DNA of 64,000 bases, from assembly GCA_039975855.1 (NCBI GenBank), contig JBDWGH010000003.1:186001-250000 (forward strand), in the 5' to 3' direction. A model generated the notes under the pieces. That model saw only the letters and a list, made by a program, of their open reading frames with translations, was not told where the DNA came from and did not search any database. Origin of the DNA: Litorimonas sp039975855. GTDB taxonomy: Bacteria > Pseudomonadota > Alphaproteobacteria > Caulobacterales > Maricaulaceae. The stretch's first letter is position 1. Each line of letters opens with the position of its first letter. This document shows, piece by piece, positions 52,931-61,009 of the stretch. The translations under genes and the position numbers were made by a program.

Positions 52931-54154
52931 CTAGTAATTCCACATCGTTCCATCTTCGAGCCTAACGATTGGATGATATCGGCGATCAAATGAGTATTTT
53001 TTTGACTCGTTTTCATCGAAATCAACGCCCAATCCAGGGGCGTCACTGACATAGAACATCCCGTTTTCCATAGAATGATCCGAAGGGAAAAGGGCGTCAC
53101 ATTCTGGCGTTCCCAGGACCAGGTATTCTTGGATGCCGAAATTTGGCGCCCAAGCATTCAGATGGGCTTGAGCTGCCATAGAAATCGGAGAATGGCTGGG
53201 CGCGCCGTGAAAGCCCGTTCTGACGTTGTGTAGACCTGCCAATTCCACGATCCGTTTTACGTGGGTAATTCCCCCTGCATAGGTGACCGCAACCCGAATA
53301 AAATCAATCAACTCTTCCTCAATCATCGACTTGCAATCCCATATAGAATTGAAGACTTCCCCAATCGCAATAGGGGTTGTTGTGTGATGGCGTATAAGCT
53401 TTAGCGCGGCCTGGTCATCTGCTGGTGTGGGGTCCTCCATCCAGAAGAGATTGTATTTCTCAATCTCTTTGCCGAGTGCGGCCGCTTCTCTAGGGCAAAG
53501 GCGGTGGTGCACGTCATGAAGGATTTTTAAGTCAGGCCCAAACCTGTCCCGGATTTTTTCAAAAACGGTTGGCATATATTTGAGATATTTTTCTGTATCC
53601 CAAATTTCTTCATCTGGCAGCTTTCCATATTCAGTGATAAAGTGATTAGTGTCTGCACCCTGCTCAGGAACAGCGTATCCGCCTTCTGGCATACCAGGGA
53701 TACCGCATTGCACCCGCACTGCTTTATATCCTTCCGATTGGTAGTGAGCGATTGTGTCCAATAGAGCGTCTAAGTTTGATCCAGTCGCGTGGGCATAAAC
53801 TAACGCGCCGTCGCGACTTTTACCGCCAAATAATTGATAAAGAGGAAGGCCCGCGATTTTTCCTTTGATGTCCCACAATGCCATGTCGATGGCACCAATG
53901 GCGGCCATAGCCACAGGGCCACGCCGGAAATACGCCCCTCGATAGAAGTATTGCCAGATGTCCTCGCTATTGCGGGGGTCCTTCCCAATAAGGCAAGGGA
54001 TGAGGTATTCCTTTAAATATGCCGCTGGAAGCGTTTCGCGGGTGTTTAACGTAGCATCCCCCAGGCCATAAATGCCCTGGTCCGTCATGATTTTTAGCGT
54101 GACGTAATTTTTCCCTGGGCCACCTATAAAAACTTCAGCGCTTGTAATCTTCAC
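52931..54154 (-). CDS. D-mannonate dehydratase family (ManD/RspA-type enolase superfamily)
   Basis: The 407-residue product matches the ManD/RspA group of the enolase superfamily, with TDQGIYGLGDATLNTRE, AIGAIDMALWDIKGK and the C-terminal RLEDGTMWNY. Candidate metal ligands are Asp214 (LHDVHHR), Glu240 (WMEDPTP) and Glu266 (AIGEVFNS); His316 in GFHGAPSHSP and His216 are catalytic candidates. The reaction is dehydration of D-mannonate, or a related aldonate such as D-gluconate, to the 2-keto-3-deoxy sugar acid. It is divergent from an oxidoreductase and a symporter, which supports a sugar-acid catabolic locus. Confidence 0.88.
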   Translation of the reverse strand: MKITSAEVFIGGPGKNYVTLKIMTDQGIYGLGDATLNTRETLPAAYLKEYLIPCLIGKDPRNSEDIWQYFYRGAYFRRGPVAMAAIGAIDMALWDIKGKIAGLPLYQLFGGKSRDGALVYAHATGSNLDALLDTIAHYQSEGYKAVRVQCGIPGMPEGGYAVPEQGADTNHFITEYGKLPDEEIWDTEKYLKYMPTVFEKIRDRFGPDLKILHDVHHRLCPREAAALGKEIEKYNLFWMEDPTPADDQAALKLIRHHTTTPIAIGEVFNSIWDCKSMIEEELIDFIRVAVTYAGGITHVKRIVELAGLHNVRTGFHGAPSHSPISMAAQAHLNAWAPNFGIQEYLVLGTPECDALFPSDHSMENGMFYVSDAPGLGVDFDENESKKYSFDRRYHPIVRLEDGTMWNY

Positions 54155-54185
54155 TTATTAGCTCCAGTTTGCACCGAAGTAGCTT

Positions 54186-54217
54186 ACCAATGTGACTAAC
54201 CAATACAATTAATTGGT
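54186..54217. promoter_or_regulatory. Operator-like ACCAAT/ATTGGT repeats in the divergent promoter
   Basis: ACCAAT occurs at 54186-54191 and 54199-54204, and its complement ATTGGT at 54212-54217. The last two form a dyad with a 7-base centre. TTGGT/ACCAA half-sites are typical for GntR-type regulators of hexuronate genes such as ExuR/UxuR. No regulator gene is in the window, so the binder is unknown. Confidence 0.5.
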
Positions 54218-54239
54218 GAAAAAAAGTTTCGGGGATGAG

Positions 54240-55394
54240 ATGGAACACAGATTGAAGGTTCTCGTGCATGGGACGGGATTTGCTGGACAGGGCCATTCCG
54301 AAGCCTTTCGGGATGCTGGCGTTGAAGTTATAGGTATTGTTGGCCGAACTGAAAACGTCACCAAAAAAGTCGCTGAAGACCTGAAAATTCCATATGCGGG
54401 AACAGATTGGGAAGCCGCGCTGGAAGCATGTAAACCAGACATCGTGTCCATCGCGACACCTGGCGGCGCGCATTATGAAGCCATCAAATCCGCAATTGCC
54501 CATGGGTGCCATATCTTTTGCGATAAGCCCATGACAACAACAGGTGAGACAGCTGAAGAGCTTTATCACTTGGCGGAAGCGAAAGCTCTCAAGACGGCTT
54601 ACGCGGCAAGTTTTCGATATATGCCGCATGTTATTCACGCAAAACGACTGGTGGCTGATGGCGCGATTGGAGAGCCTCAAGAAGTCGAGTGTAACTCCCA
54701 CTTCAATTTGGAAAGGGAAATTCCTTTCGGATGGTCTCATCGCAAAGAACAGGGTGGCGGCCGGTTGAACAATAACTTCACCCATAAACTCTCAATTGTG
54801 ACGTCGGTTGTCGGCGAGAAAATTCTCTCGATTAGCGGTGAAGTGCGTGATGATTTACGAAAAGCGCCTATTGTCAAAGGCGTGCATAACTTCAAAACGC
54901 GGCGCGATCATATCCCTGACGATTTGAATGATCCAAATCTCGAATGGGGTGAGTCCAATGTTGAATGGAGCTATACGGTTCTCGCGCAACTTGAGAGTCA
55001 ATTTGCCCCGAGGCCTGTATCAGTCCTATTTAAACATGGTGGTCTTCACCCCCGATTTAAAGAAGACCATATCGTCTTTTACGGTAGCGAAGGCGCGATT
55101 TACATTTCAGGACACTATGGCAGTGGGCCACTTTTCCATTACGGGAAAGATGGCGAGTGGGCTGAACTTCCATTGCCCGAAGACATTGCCGCCAATATCC
55201 CGAAGGTAGAAGGGGATACAGAACGAAATTGGCGATACCTAATCGGGCTTTTTGTCAGTGATATTAAAGGCGAAGATGTGGAGCCTTATCAATCCTTCAA
55301 AGAAGGCAGTTTATACCAGCGCATCATTGACATCATCCGTAAGAATGATCGCTATGTAGATGTTTCAAATCTACAAACCACTGACGCATTATGA
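54240..55394 (+). CDS. Gfo/Idh/MocA-family oxidoreductase
   Basis: I use ATG 54240 (MEHRLKVLVHGTGFAG), preceded by GGGGATGAG; the frame also opens at a TTG at 54213. The product has about 384 residues. An N-terminal NAD(P)-binding Rossmann fold has GTGFAGQGHSEAF, SIATPGGAHYEAIKSAI and the EKP-like HIFCDKPMTTTGE, whose lysine is the usual catalytic residue. The C-terminal domain starts near residue 130. Such enzymes oxidise sugars, inositols or sugar acids; the substrate here should be linked to the ManD-type pathway. It overlaps the symporter gene by ATGA. Confidence 0.88.
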   Translation: MEHRLKVLVHGTGFAGQGHSEAFRDAGVEVIGIVGRTENVTKKVAEDLKIPYAGTDWEAALEACKPDIVSIATPGGAHYEAIKSAIAHGCHIFCDKPMTTTGETAEELYHLAEAKALKTAYAASFRYMPHVIHAKRLVADGAIGEPQEVECNSHFNLEREIPFGWSHRKEQGGGRLNNNFTHKLSIVTSVVGEKILSISGEVRDDLRKAPIVKGVHNFKTRRDHIPDDLNDPNLEWGESNVEWSYTVLAQLESQFAPRPVSVLFKHGGLHPRFKEDHIVFYGSEGAIYISGHYGSGPLFHYGKDGEWAELPLPEDIAANIPKVEGDTERNWRYLIGLFVSDIKGEDVEPYQSFKEGSLYQRIIDIIRKNDRYVDVSNLQTTDAL

Positions 55395-57145
55395 ACTTTG
55401 ATTACCTCGTCATTGCCGGGTATTTCGTCCTGATAATGGGGATTGGCGTTGTCTTTAAAAAGATGGCGGCAAAATCGACAAGCGACTATTTCCGGGGCGG
55501 CGGACGTATGCTCTGGTGGATGGTCGGCTCTACAGCTTTTATGATGCAGTTCTCTGCGTGGACGTTTACGGGCGCTGCGGGCAAAGCTTTTACAGATGGT
55601 TTTGCGGTCAGCCTGGTATTCTTTGCCAATGCCTTCTCATATTTTTGCGGATGGGCTTATTTCGCTCATCGGTTCCGTCAGATGCGGGTGGACACACCTA
55701 CGGAAGCTATTGGCCGCCGTTTTGGGAATGGGAATGAGACATTTTTTTCTTGCGCGCTTATTGTCTTCACAATTCTCAATGCGGGGATATGGTTGAACGC
55801 GTTAGGTGTGTTCTCCAGTGCGGTCTTCGAGGCCGATATAACTTTGACGATAATTTTAATTGGTCTAGCAGTGATCTTTATTTCAGTTCTCGCGGGGGCA
55901 TGGGGTGTTGTTGCGTCTGACTTTGTTCAAACTTTGACGGTCGCGGTTGTCTCTGTTGCTTGCGCTATCGTGGCGTTGGTGAAGGTTGGCGGACCGGTCA
56001 ATTTAGTTCAGGATTTTCCCGTTGATTTCGTCATGGGACCCAACATGAATTACGGGCTTTTGCTGGTCGGAACCTTTGTATTCTTTCTCGCGAAACAGCT
56101 CATCACAATTATGAACATGCATGACTCCTTTCGTTTCCTTAACGCTAAGGATTCCAAGAATGCTCGGAAAGCCGCATTGCTCGCGATGTGTCTCATGGCC
56201 GTGGGCAGTGTGATTTGGTTTATTCCGCCATGGGCGTCGGCCATTTTGTACCCAGATGCGGCCGCGGCTTACCCAGAACTTGGCAATAAAGCCGCCGATG
56301 CCGTTTATCTGGTGTTTGCGCGTAACGCGATGCCAGTTGGGACCGTAGGTTTGCTTCTGGCCGGATTATTTGCGGCGACCATGTCCTCAATGGATTCCGC
56401 GCTGAACAAAAATTCGGGCATTTTTGTTCGCAGTCTCTATCAGCCCTATCTTTTGAAAAGGAACAAAACCGTAAGTGATGCGAGGTTGTTGACCTTAAGT
56501 AAGATGCTGAGTTTCTTTAGCGGGATTTTAGTTATCGTTTTGGCACTCTATTTCAAATCACTCAAAGAACTTAGTTTGTTTGATTTGATGATGTCGCTGT
56601 CTGCGATGATCCAAGTCCCAATTCTAATTCCCTTGTTGCTTGGATTATTAGTCAAGAAGACGCCTAGCTGGGCCCCTTGGATGACGGTGTTGCTGGGCCT
56701 GTTCGTGTCTTGGTTCATGCTCAATGTTTTGACACCGCAAGTCTTCGCCAGCTGGCTGGGTATTGAACCATTCACCAAACGCGAAGCTACGGATATGAAT
56801 TTGATCCTGACGATCGGTGGTCAAGTCTTCATCACGGGTGGATTCTTCTGTCTAACCTCAGTTTTCTACAAAGATACATCTGACAAAAATGCGCCGCGAA
56901 CACAGCATTTCTTTGAAGACTTGGAGACGCCAGTGGTCGCTGATTTCGAGCAAGACTCTTATGATCGACAACAAAGACAGAAACTTGGATGGATGGTCAC
57001 GTATATGGGAGTAGGGTTGGCGCTTATGGTTCTTATACCCAACCCGTTATGGGGGCGTGTGACATTCGTTTTATGTGGGGCCATCGTACTTATGATTGGC
57101 ACACTTCTGAAACGTAGCGCCATACCAAAACCGGTGATGGAGTAG
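55391..57145 (+). CDS. Sodium:solute symporter (SSS family)
   Basis: The 584-residue polytopic protein has the SSS outline of 13-14 helices. It has the early SDYFRGGGRMLWWMVGST, WTFTGAAGKAFTDGF, and AGLFAATMSSMDSALNKNSG, which matches the sodium-site helix 8 signature with its Ser residues. It probably imports a sugar, sugar acid or oligosaccharide for the ManD/Gfo-type enzymes with which it is clustered. Its ATG overlaps the preceding stop. Confidence 0.92.
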   Translation: MNFDYLVIAGYFVLIMGIGVVFKKMAAKSTSDYFRGGGRMLWWMVGSTAFMMQFSAWTFTGAAGKAFTDGFAVSLVFFANAFSYFCGWAYFAHRFRQMRVDTPTEAIGRRFGNGNETFFSCALIVFTILNAGIWLNALGVFSSAVFEADITLTIILIGLAVIFISVLAGAWGVVASDFVQTLTVAVVSVACAIVALVKVGGPVNLVQDFPVDFVMGPNMNYGLLLVGTFVFFLAKQLITIMNMHDSFRFLNAKDSKNARKAALLAMCLMAVGSVIWFIPPWASAILYPDAAAAYPELGNKAADAVYLVFARNAMPVGTVGLLLAGLFAATMSSMDSALNKNSGIFVRSLYQPYLLKRNKTVSDARLLTLSKMLSFFSGILVIVLALYFKSLKELSLFDLMMSLSAMIQVPILIPLLLGLLVKKTPSWAPWMTVLLGLFVSWFMLNVLTPQVFASWLGIEPFTKREATDMNLILTIGGQVFITGGFFCLTSVFYKDTSDKNAPRTQHFFEDLETPVVADFEQDSYDRQQRQKLGWMVTYMGVGLALMVLIPNPLWGRVTFVLCGAIVLMIGTLLKRSAIPKPVME

Positions 57146-57161
57146 GGGAGAATACAAAGCC

Positions 57162-58004
57162 ATGTTCAAGACAACAATGCTATTGAGTTTAGGTATGTCT
57201 CTTGGGTTCGCGGGATGTACGAATTATCCTGAGGCGCCTGAACAACAAAAAACTGTAGAACTCTCTTCTGGAATTGATACCGCCGCTGGTGGTGATCCAG
57301 CTTTCATAATCACAACTCCGACAGCTGTTTACTATCTCGAAAAAACGGGCGGTGGACTTTCCAGCATGTTGGATAAAGATGGGGTGGACTGGCTCGGTTT
57401 TCACAAAGAGCCGGGGTCCGGGCACAAGGGCGAGTATCGTGGGTTTCCAAATGCTATCCATCGTCAAGACGGCAATTACTTTCACGCGATGAATGCTGGG
57501 ACAGACCCGTCTAGCTCTGTCGTGGACATTGAGACAGAAGACCACATTCGTATTGTCACAACGTCTGAAAATGAAAAATGGGAAGGCGTTTGGGATTTTT
57601 ACCCTGATCGTTTGGATTTCACGATGAGCCGAGTCAGCCCGGGTTATAAATATTGGGTACAATATGAGGGCGTGCCAGGGGGCGAAATGGACCGCACTGA
57701 TTTTCGATACTCATCGGCTGACCCTGAGCGGCATTTAATCGATGAAGAGTTTATCGGCGATTTACCCGGCCCAGAATGGATGGCTTTTGGAGACCCTAAA
57801 TCACCGCGTATGATTTATATGCTGCAACACCGAAATGATGATCAACCCAATGATTACGTTAGCAGACCTGATATGACCGTGTTAGGATTTGGGCGACGAA
57901 ACAAAGATAAATTCCTCGATACCCCTCAGACATTTTCAATCGGTTTTGTAGAGTCGACCGACTACTCTGTAGTGTCAGAGACCATAGAAACAATTTCAAA
58001 TTAG
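57162..58004 (+). CDS. Putative lipoprotein of the sugar-acid locus
   Basis: The 280-residue product has a lipobox (SLGFAGC) after a short signal and a ribosome binding site GGGGAGAA. The mature part is beta-rich, with FIITTPTAVYYLEKTGGGLS, GSGHKGEYRGFPNAIHRQDG and EKWEGVWDFYPDRLDF. I recognise a resemblance to secreted proteins of carbohydrate loci but no named family or active site. It follows the symporter by 16 bases and may bind or process a polysaccharide fragment at the membrane. Function is not established. Confidence 0.7.
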   Translation: MFKTTMLLSLGMSLGFAGCTNYPEAPEQQKTVELSSGIDTAAGGDPAFIITTPTAVYYLEKTGGGLSSMLDKDGVDWLGFHKEPGSGHKGEYRGFPNAIHRQDGNYFHAMNAGTDPSSSVVDIETEDHIRIVTTSENEKWEGVWDFYPDRLDFTMSRVSPGYKYWVQYEGVPGGEMDRTDFRYSSADPERHLIDEEFIGDLPGPEWMAFGDPKSPRMIYMLQHRNDDQPNDYVSRPDMTVLGFGRRNKDKFLDTPQTFSIGFVESTDYSVVSETIETISN

Positions 58005-58064
58005 GCGCTTTCATTTTCGTTATTTGTATTCTTCGAGCTGACCCTTCAGGCATTGTCTAACGCG

Positions 58065-58079
58065 AGGGAACGTCCCTCA
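58065..58079 (+). promoter_or_regulatory. Hairpin next to the ribosome binding site of the GST gene
   Basis: GAGGGA-ACG-TCCCTC can form a 6-bp stem whose 3' side adjoins AGGAG of the GST gene. It may influence translation or be part of a weak terminator; no T run follows. Confidence 0.35.
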
Positions 58080-58093
58080 GGAGAAATACGAAT

Positions 58094-59233
58094 ATGCCGG
58101 ATAACAATGTCATTCTCTATGGTATGCAAGCCTCGCTCTACACAGGTAAGGCTCGGGCCTTTATGCGGCGTAATCGTATTTCCGTAAGGGAACGCGGAGC
58201 GGGTCATCCTGACTATTCTGGAAAGATAATGCCGCAAATTGGCCGCTTCATAATTCCAGTCATTGAAATGCCAAATGGGAACATTGTTCAGGACGGAACG
58301 GATATTCTTGATTATTTGGCAGAGCAAGGATTGAGCCAGGAACCACTGTATCCTGCAGATCCCATAACGCGCGCCATTGCCCATTTGTTTGAACTGTTTG
58401 GAAATGAAGGTTTGCTCCGACCCGCCATGCATTATCGATGGAATTTTGATGACGACAATTTGAGTTTTATCAAACTTAGTTTCCAGGATGCCTTTCCCGC
58501 GCATTTCGACGCGGCAGGGCGGGCGGCTATGTTCGATCATTCATCCGGCAGGATGCGAAAGGCGGGAATGGCCTTTGGCGTTATGCCAGAGACTTTCGCA
58601 ACAATAGAAAAAAGTTATGCGGAGTTTCTATCCCTCTATGAAGCCCATTTAACTGACACCTATTACCTGTTGGGTAATGCTCCGACGATTGGTGACTATG
58701 GATTGTTTAATCCGCTTTACGCGCATTTAGCCCGCGACCCTAAGCCTGCAAATTTGATGAAGACAACAGCCCCTCGGGTCTGGAATTGGGTCGAGCGCAT
58801 GAACCGACCTGAACAATTGGAGGAACATACGGTTGAAAATCCACCTAATGGTCTTTGGGCAGGCGATGATCTTCCCGCGACGTTAAAGAACTTAATGATA
58901 TATGTCGGCGAGGAGTATGGAGCCGAGTTTTTAGCTCATGTCGATTTTGCGGATGATTGGCTATCCAAACAAGCCGGGAATCGTGACGCGAAGCCCGAAC
59001 GCAGTATGGGATTTGCTAACTTCAATTGGCGCGGCCATGATGTGAAAACCGTCGTCATGGCTTATCGTTTCTATTTGGCGCAACGTTTGTGGGACCATTT
59101 CGATACCTGCTCGAAAGAGGACCAATCCGCTATTCAAGCGTTATTCACGGATTGCGGAGTGGAGGTGTTTTTGGAAAAGCGTCCCACGCGCCGCGTTCTT
59201 CGTGTAAATCATCAGGAAGTCTGGGCAGATTAG
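58094..59233 (+). CDS. Glutathione S-transferase family protein
   Basis: The 379-residue product has a thioredoxin-like N-terminal GST domain (YGMQASLYTGKARAFMRRN, then IIPVIEMPNGNIVQDGTDIL). An all-helical C-terminal domain follows, with FLSLYEAHLTDTYYLLGNAP and IGDYGLFNPLYAHLARDP. It is longer than a typical GST (about 210), with an extra 120 residues at the C-terminus that I do not recognise. Ser or Tyr near the first helix could activate glutathione. The substrate is unknown. The gene is convergent with ccmI and overlaps it by four bases. Confidence 0.82.
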   Translation: MPDNNVILYGMQASLYTGKARAFMRRNRISVRERGAGHPDYSGKIMPQIGRFIIPVIEMPNGNIVQDGTDILDYLAEQGLSQEPLYPADPITRAIAHLFELFGNEGLLRPAMHYRWNFDDDNLSFIKLSFQDAFPAHFDAAGRAAMFDHSSGRMRKAGMAFGVMPETFATIEKSYAEFLSLYEAHLTDTYYLLGNAPTIGDYGLFNPLYAHLARDPKPANLMKTTAPRVWNWVERMNRPEQLEEHTVENPPNGLWAGDDLPATLKNLMIYVGEEYGAEFLAHVDFADDWLSKQAGNRDAKPERSMGFANFNWRGHDVKTVVMAYRFYLAQRLWDHFDTCSKEDQSAIQALFTDCGVEVFLEKRPTRRVLRVNHQEVWAD

Positions 59234-60063
59234 TCCGTCCAACCGGATTGTGCGATAATTGCGTCAGCTTCATTCGGTAGGGCTGAACGCAAAGCTTCAA
59301 TGTCGGCTCTCGCGGCCTCCGTTTGTCCAAGAACTTTGCGGGACCTCAATAAACGGACCCAGCCTGCAGTATCACTGGGGTCCGTCTCCAAACGGGCACG
59401 AAGGCCTTCGACCATGCCTTCAATTGCGGCGGTTCTATCTGCCTGAGAAAGGCTTTGCATGGCCGCAATGTCTTCCGCGCTCGGACCCGATTGTGTTTGT
59501 GCGGCGAATTTTTGCGCAGCCTCATATTCATTGCGAATTTCTGGGATATCGTTCAGCTCCAAAGCTCTCTCATACGCGCGTAAACCTGCCGTTGTATCGC
59601 CCACCAACATTAGTGTTCGCCCGTAAAGCGTCCATCCCGTCGCATCATTCGGGTCCTCGGCTAACCGAGCTTCGAACCGGGGTAATAGACTTGCGAAATC
59701 AGTGGTGGAATTTCGGGCAATTGGCGGCGGAGCTTGCCGCGTTTCCGGTGTAAAATTGGGTGATCCTAAGAGACCGTAGAGACCCGCACTCCCACCAACC
59801 AAACCGACGCATATGAAACCCGCGACAGCCATAGATCGGGCTCCCGCCTCAGGAGCGTCAGCCTTCGCCGCTTGTAAAAGTCGAGATTGGAGAATGGCTC
59901 GCTTCACCTTTTCAGGTTCTTCGCTGCGTTCTACGGCGCGCAATTCATTGCGATAGGCTTCAATTTCATTCGTCTTGGATGTAGCCGTCTCGGTCGAGAG
60001 AAACGGAGCGGCGAGGTAAAATCCTACGACAACGGCAAGTGCAATTCCGAGAACCCATATCAT
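59230..60063 (-). CDS. ccmI: Cytochrome c biogenesis protein CcmI
   Basis: The 277-residue product has an N-terminal membrane helix (WVLGIALAVVVGFYLAAPFL), a short heptad-like cytoplasmic segment and a second helix near residue 82-103. The periplasmic TPR part contains DATGWTLYGRTLMLVGD and DTAGWVRLLRSRKVLG. CcmI presents apocytochrome c to the CcmF/CcmH heme ligation complex. It overlaps ccmH by ATGA. The order ccmF-ccmG-ccmH-ccmI is typical. Confidence 0.9.
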   Translation of the reverse strand: MIWVLGIALAVVVGFYLAAPFLSTETATSKTNEIEAYRNELRAVERSEEPEKVKRAILQSRLLQAAKADAPEAGARSMAVAGFICVGLVGGSAGLYGLLGSPNFTPETRQAPPPIARNSTTDFASLLPRFEARLAEDPNDATGWTLYGRTLMLVGDTTAGLRAYERALELNDIPEIRNEYEAAQKFAAQTQSGPSAEDIAAMQSLSQADRTAAIEGMVEGLRARLETDPSDTAGWVRLLRSRKVLGQTEAARADIEALRSALPNEADAIIAQSGWTD

Positions 60064-60491
60064 GAGTCATTATCCATGAGGTTTTTCAGTAAAGTCTGAT
60101 CACTTTCCGACAAGGTTTCATTCTCCAGTGTCACGGTCTCGCGTTTTCTTCGGAACAGGAACCATCCCAAACTCAGCAAAACTAAAATCGCGGGGAGGAA
60201 CCAGAGAATATAGGTATTCGATTGAACGGGGGGCTTCAGCAAAACGTAATCGCCATAACTCTCGCGTATGTATTCGATTACCGCTTCATCAGACGCGCCA
60301 GTGGCCAGTTGTTCACGAACAACGACCCGCATGTCTTGGGCAAGTTGGGCGTCTGATTCTTCAATAGATTGGTTTTGACAAACCACACAGCGGAGCTGTG
60401 CTCCAATATCTCTCGCGCGCTGCTCGTCCGGTGTTGTTTGCGCAAAAGCGGTGGGCGCAAAGCAAAGCCATATAAGCAGGGCCAATCTCAT
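60060..60491 (-). CDS. ccmH: Cytochrome c biogenesis protein CcmH
   Basis: The start is ATG 60491 (MRLALLIWLCFAPTAFAQ), which gives a clean signal peptide and overlaps the ccmG stop; an upstream in-frame ATG at 60530 is inside ccmG. The 143-residue product has the thiol motif RCVVCQNQSI (Cys35, Cys38) and a C-terminal helix (about 103-123). CcmH reduces apocytochrome c for heme attachment. The cysteine pair and the short length are normal for the family. Confidence 0.93.
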   Translation of the reverse strand: MRLALLIWLCFAPTAFAQTTPDEQRARDIGAQLRCVVCQNQSIEESDAQLAQDMRVVVREQLATGASDEAVIEYIRESYGDYVLLKPPVQSNTYILWFLPAILVLLSLGWFLFRRKRETVTLENETLSESDQTLLKNLMDNDS

Positions 60492-61009
60492 TGCAGGGAC
60501 TCCACGAGCGGCTTCAGCGTCTCTGTCCAATCTTCCGGCGAAATTATGCCGACATGTTTATATCGGATTTTTCCAGTTCTATCGACAATGAAGGTTTCAG
60601 GCGCGCCCGTGACACCAAGTTCGACAATCAATTTTGAATGTGGGTCGAAGACCACAACATCATATGGATTGCCATTGCGCACCAGCCAACGATTGGCGGC
60701 TTCTCGGGTGTCCCGCCAATCAATACCAATCAATTGAAGGTTAGGGTTATTTCGTTGTGCCATAAGCTGAGGATGCTCCACCGTACATGCGACGCACCAA
60801 GATCCGAAAACGTTTACGAGGCTGACTTTTCCTTGCAAGATCGAAGGGTCTATCATCTGATTACCCTCCAAGGTTTCCAGGGAAAATTCAGGGAAGGGTT
60901 TTTCAATCAATTCAGAGGGTAAAATCCGCGGGTCCCGGGTGAGGCCGAACGCCAATGCTCCAAGGAGTAGGAAAAAGCCAAAGAGCGGAATGAGGCCCCG
61001 AAACTTCAT
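60488..61009 (-). CDS. ccmG: Thiol:disulfide oxidoreductase CcmG/DsbE
   Basis: The 173-residue product has an N-terminal anchor helix and a thioredoxin fold with WCVAC (Cys72, Cys75) in VNVFGSWCVACTVEHPQL and the cis-Pro segment GVTGAPETFIVDRTG. CcmG keeps the apocytochrome and CcmH thiols reduced. The second residue of the active-site pair, Val, is seen in other family members. It overlaps both neighbours by four bases. Confidence 0.93.
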   Translation of the reverse strand: MKFRGLIPLFGFFLLLGALAFGLTRDPRILPSELIEKPFPEFSLETLEGNQMIDPSILQGKVSLVNVFGSWCVACTVEHPQLMAQRNNPNLQLIGIDWRDTREAANRWLVRNGNPYDVVVFDPHSKLIVELGVTGAPETFIVDRTGKIRYKHVGIISPEDWTETLKPLVESLQ

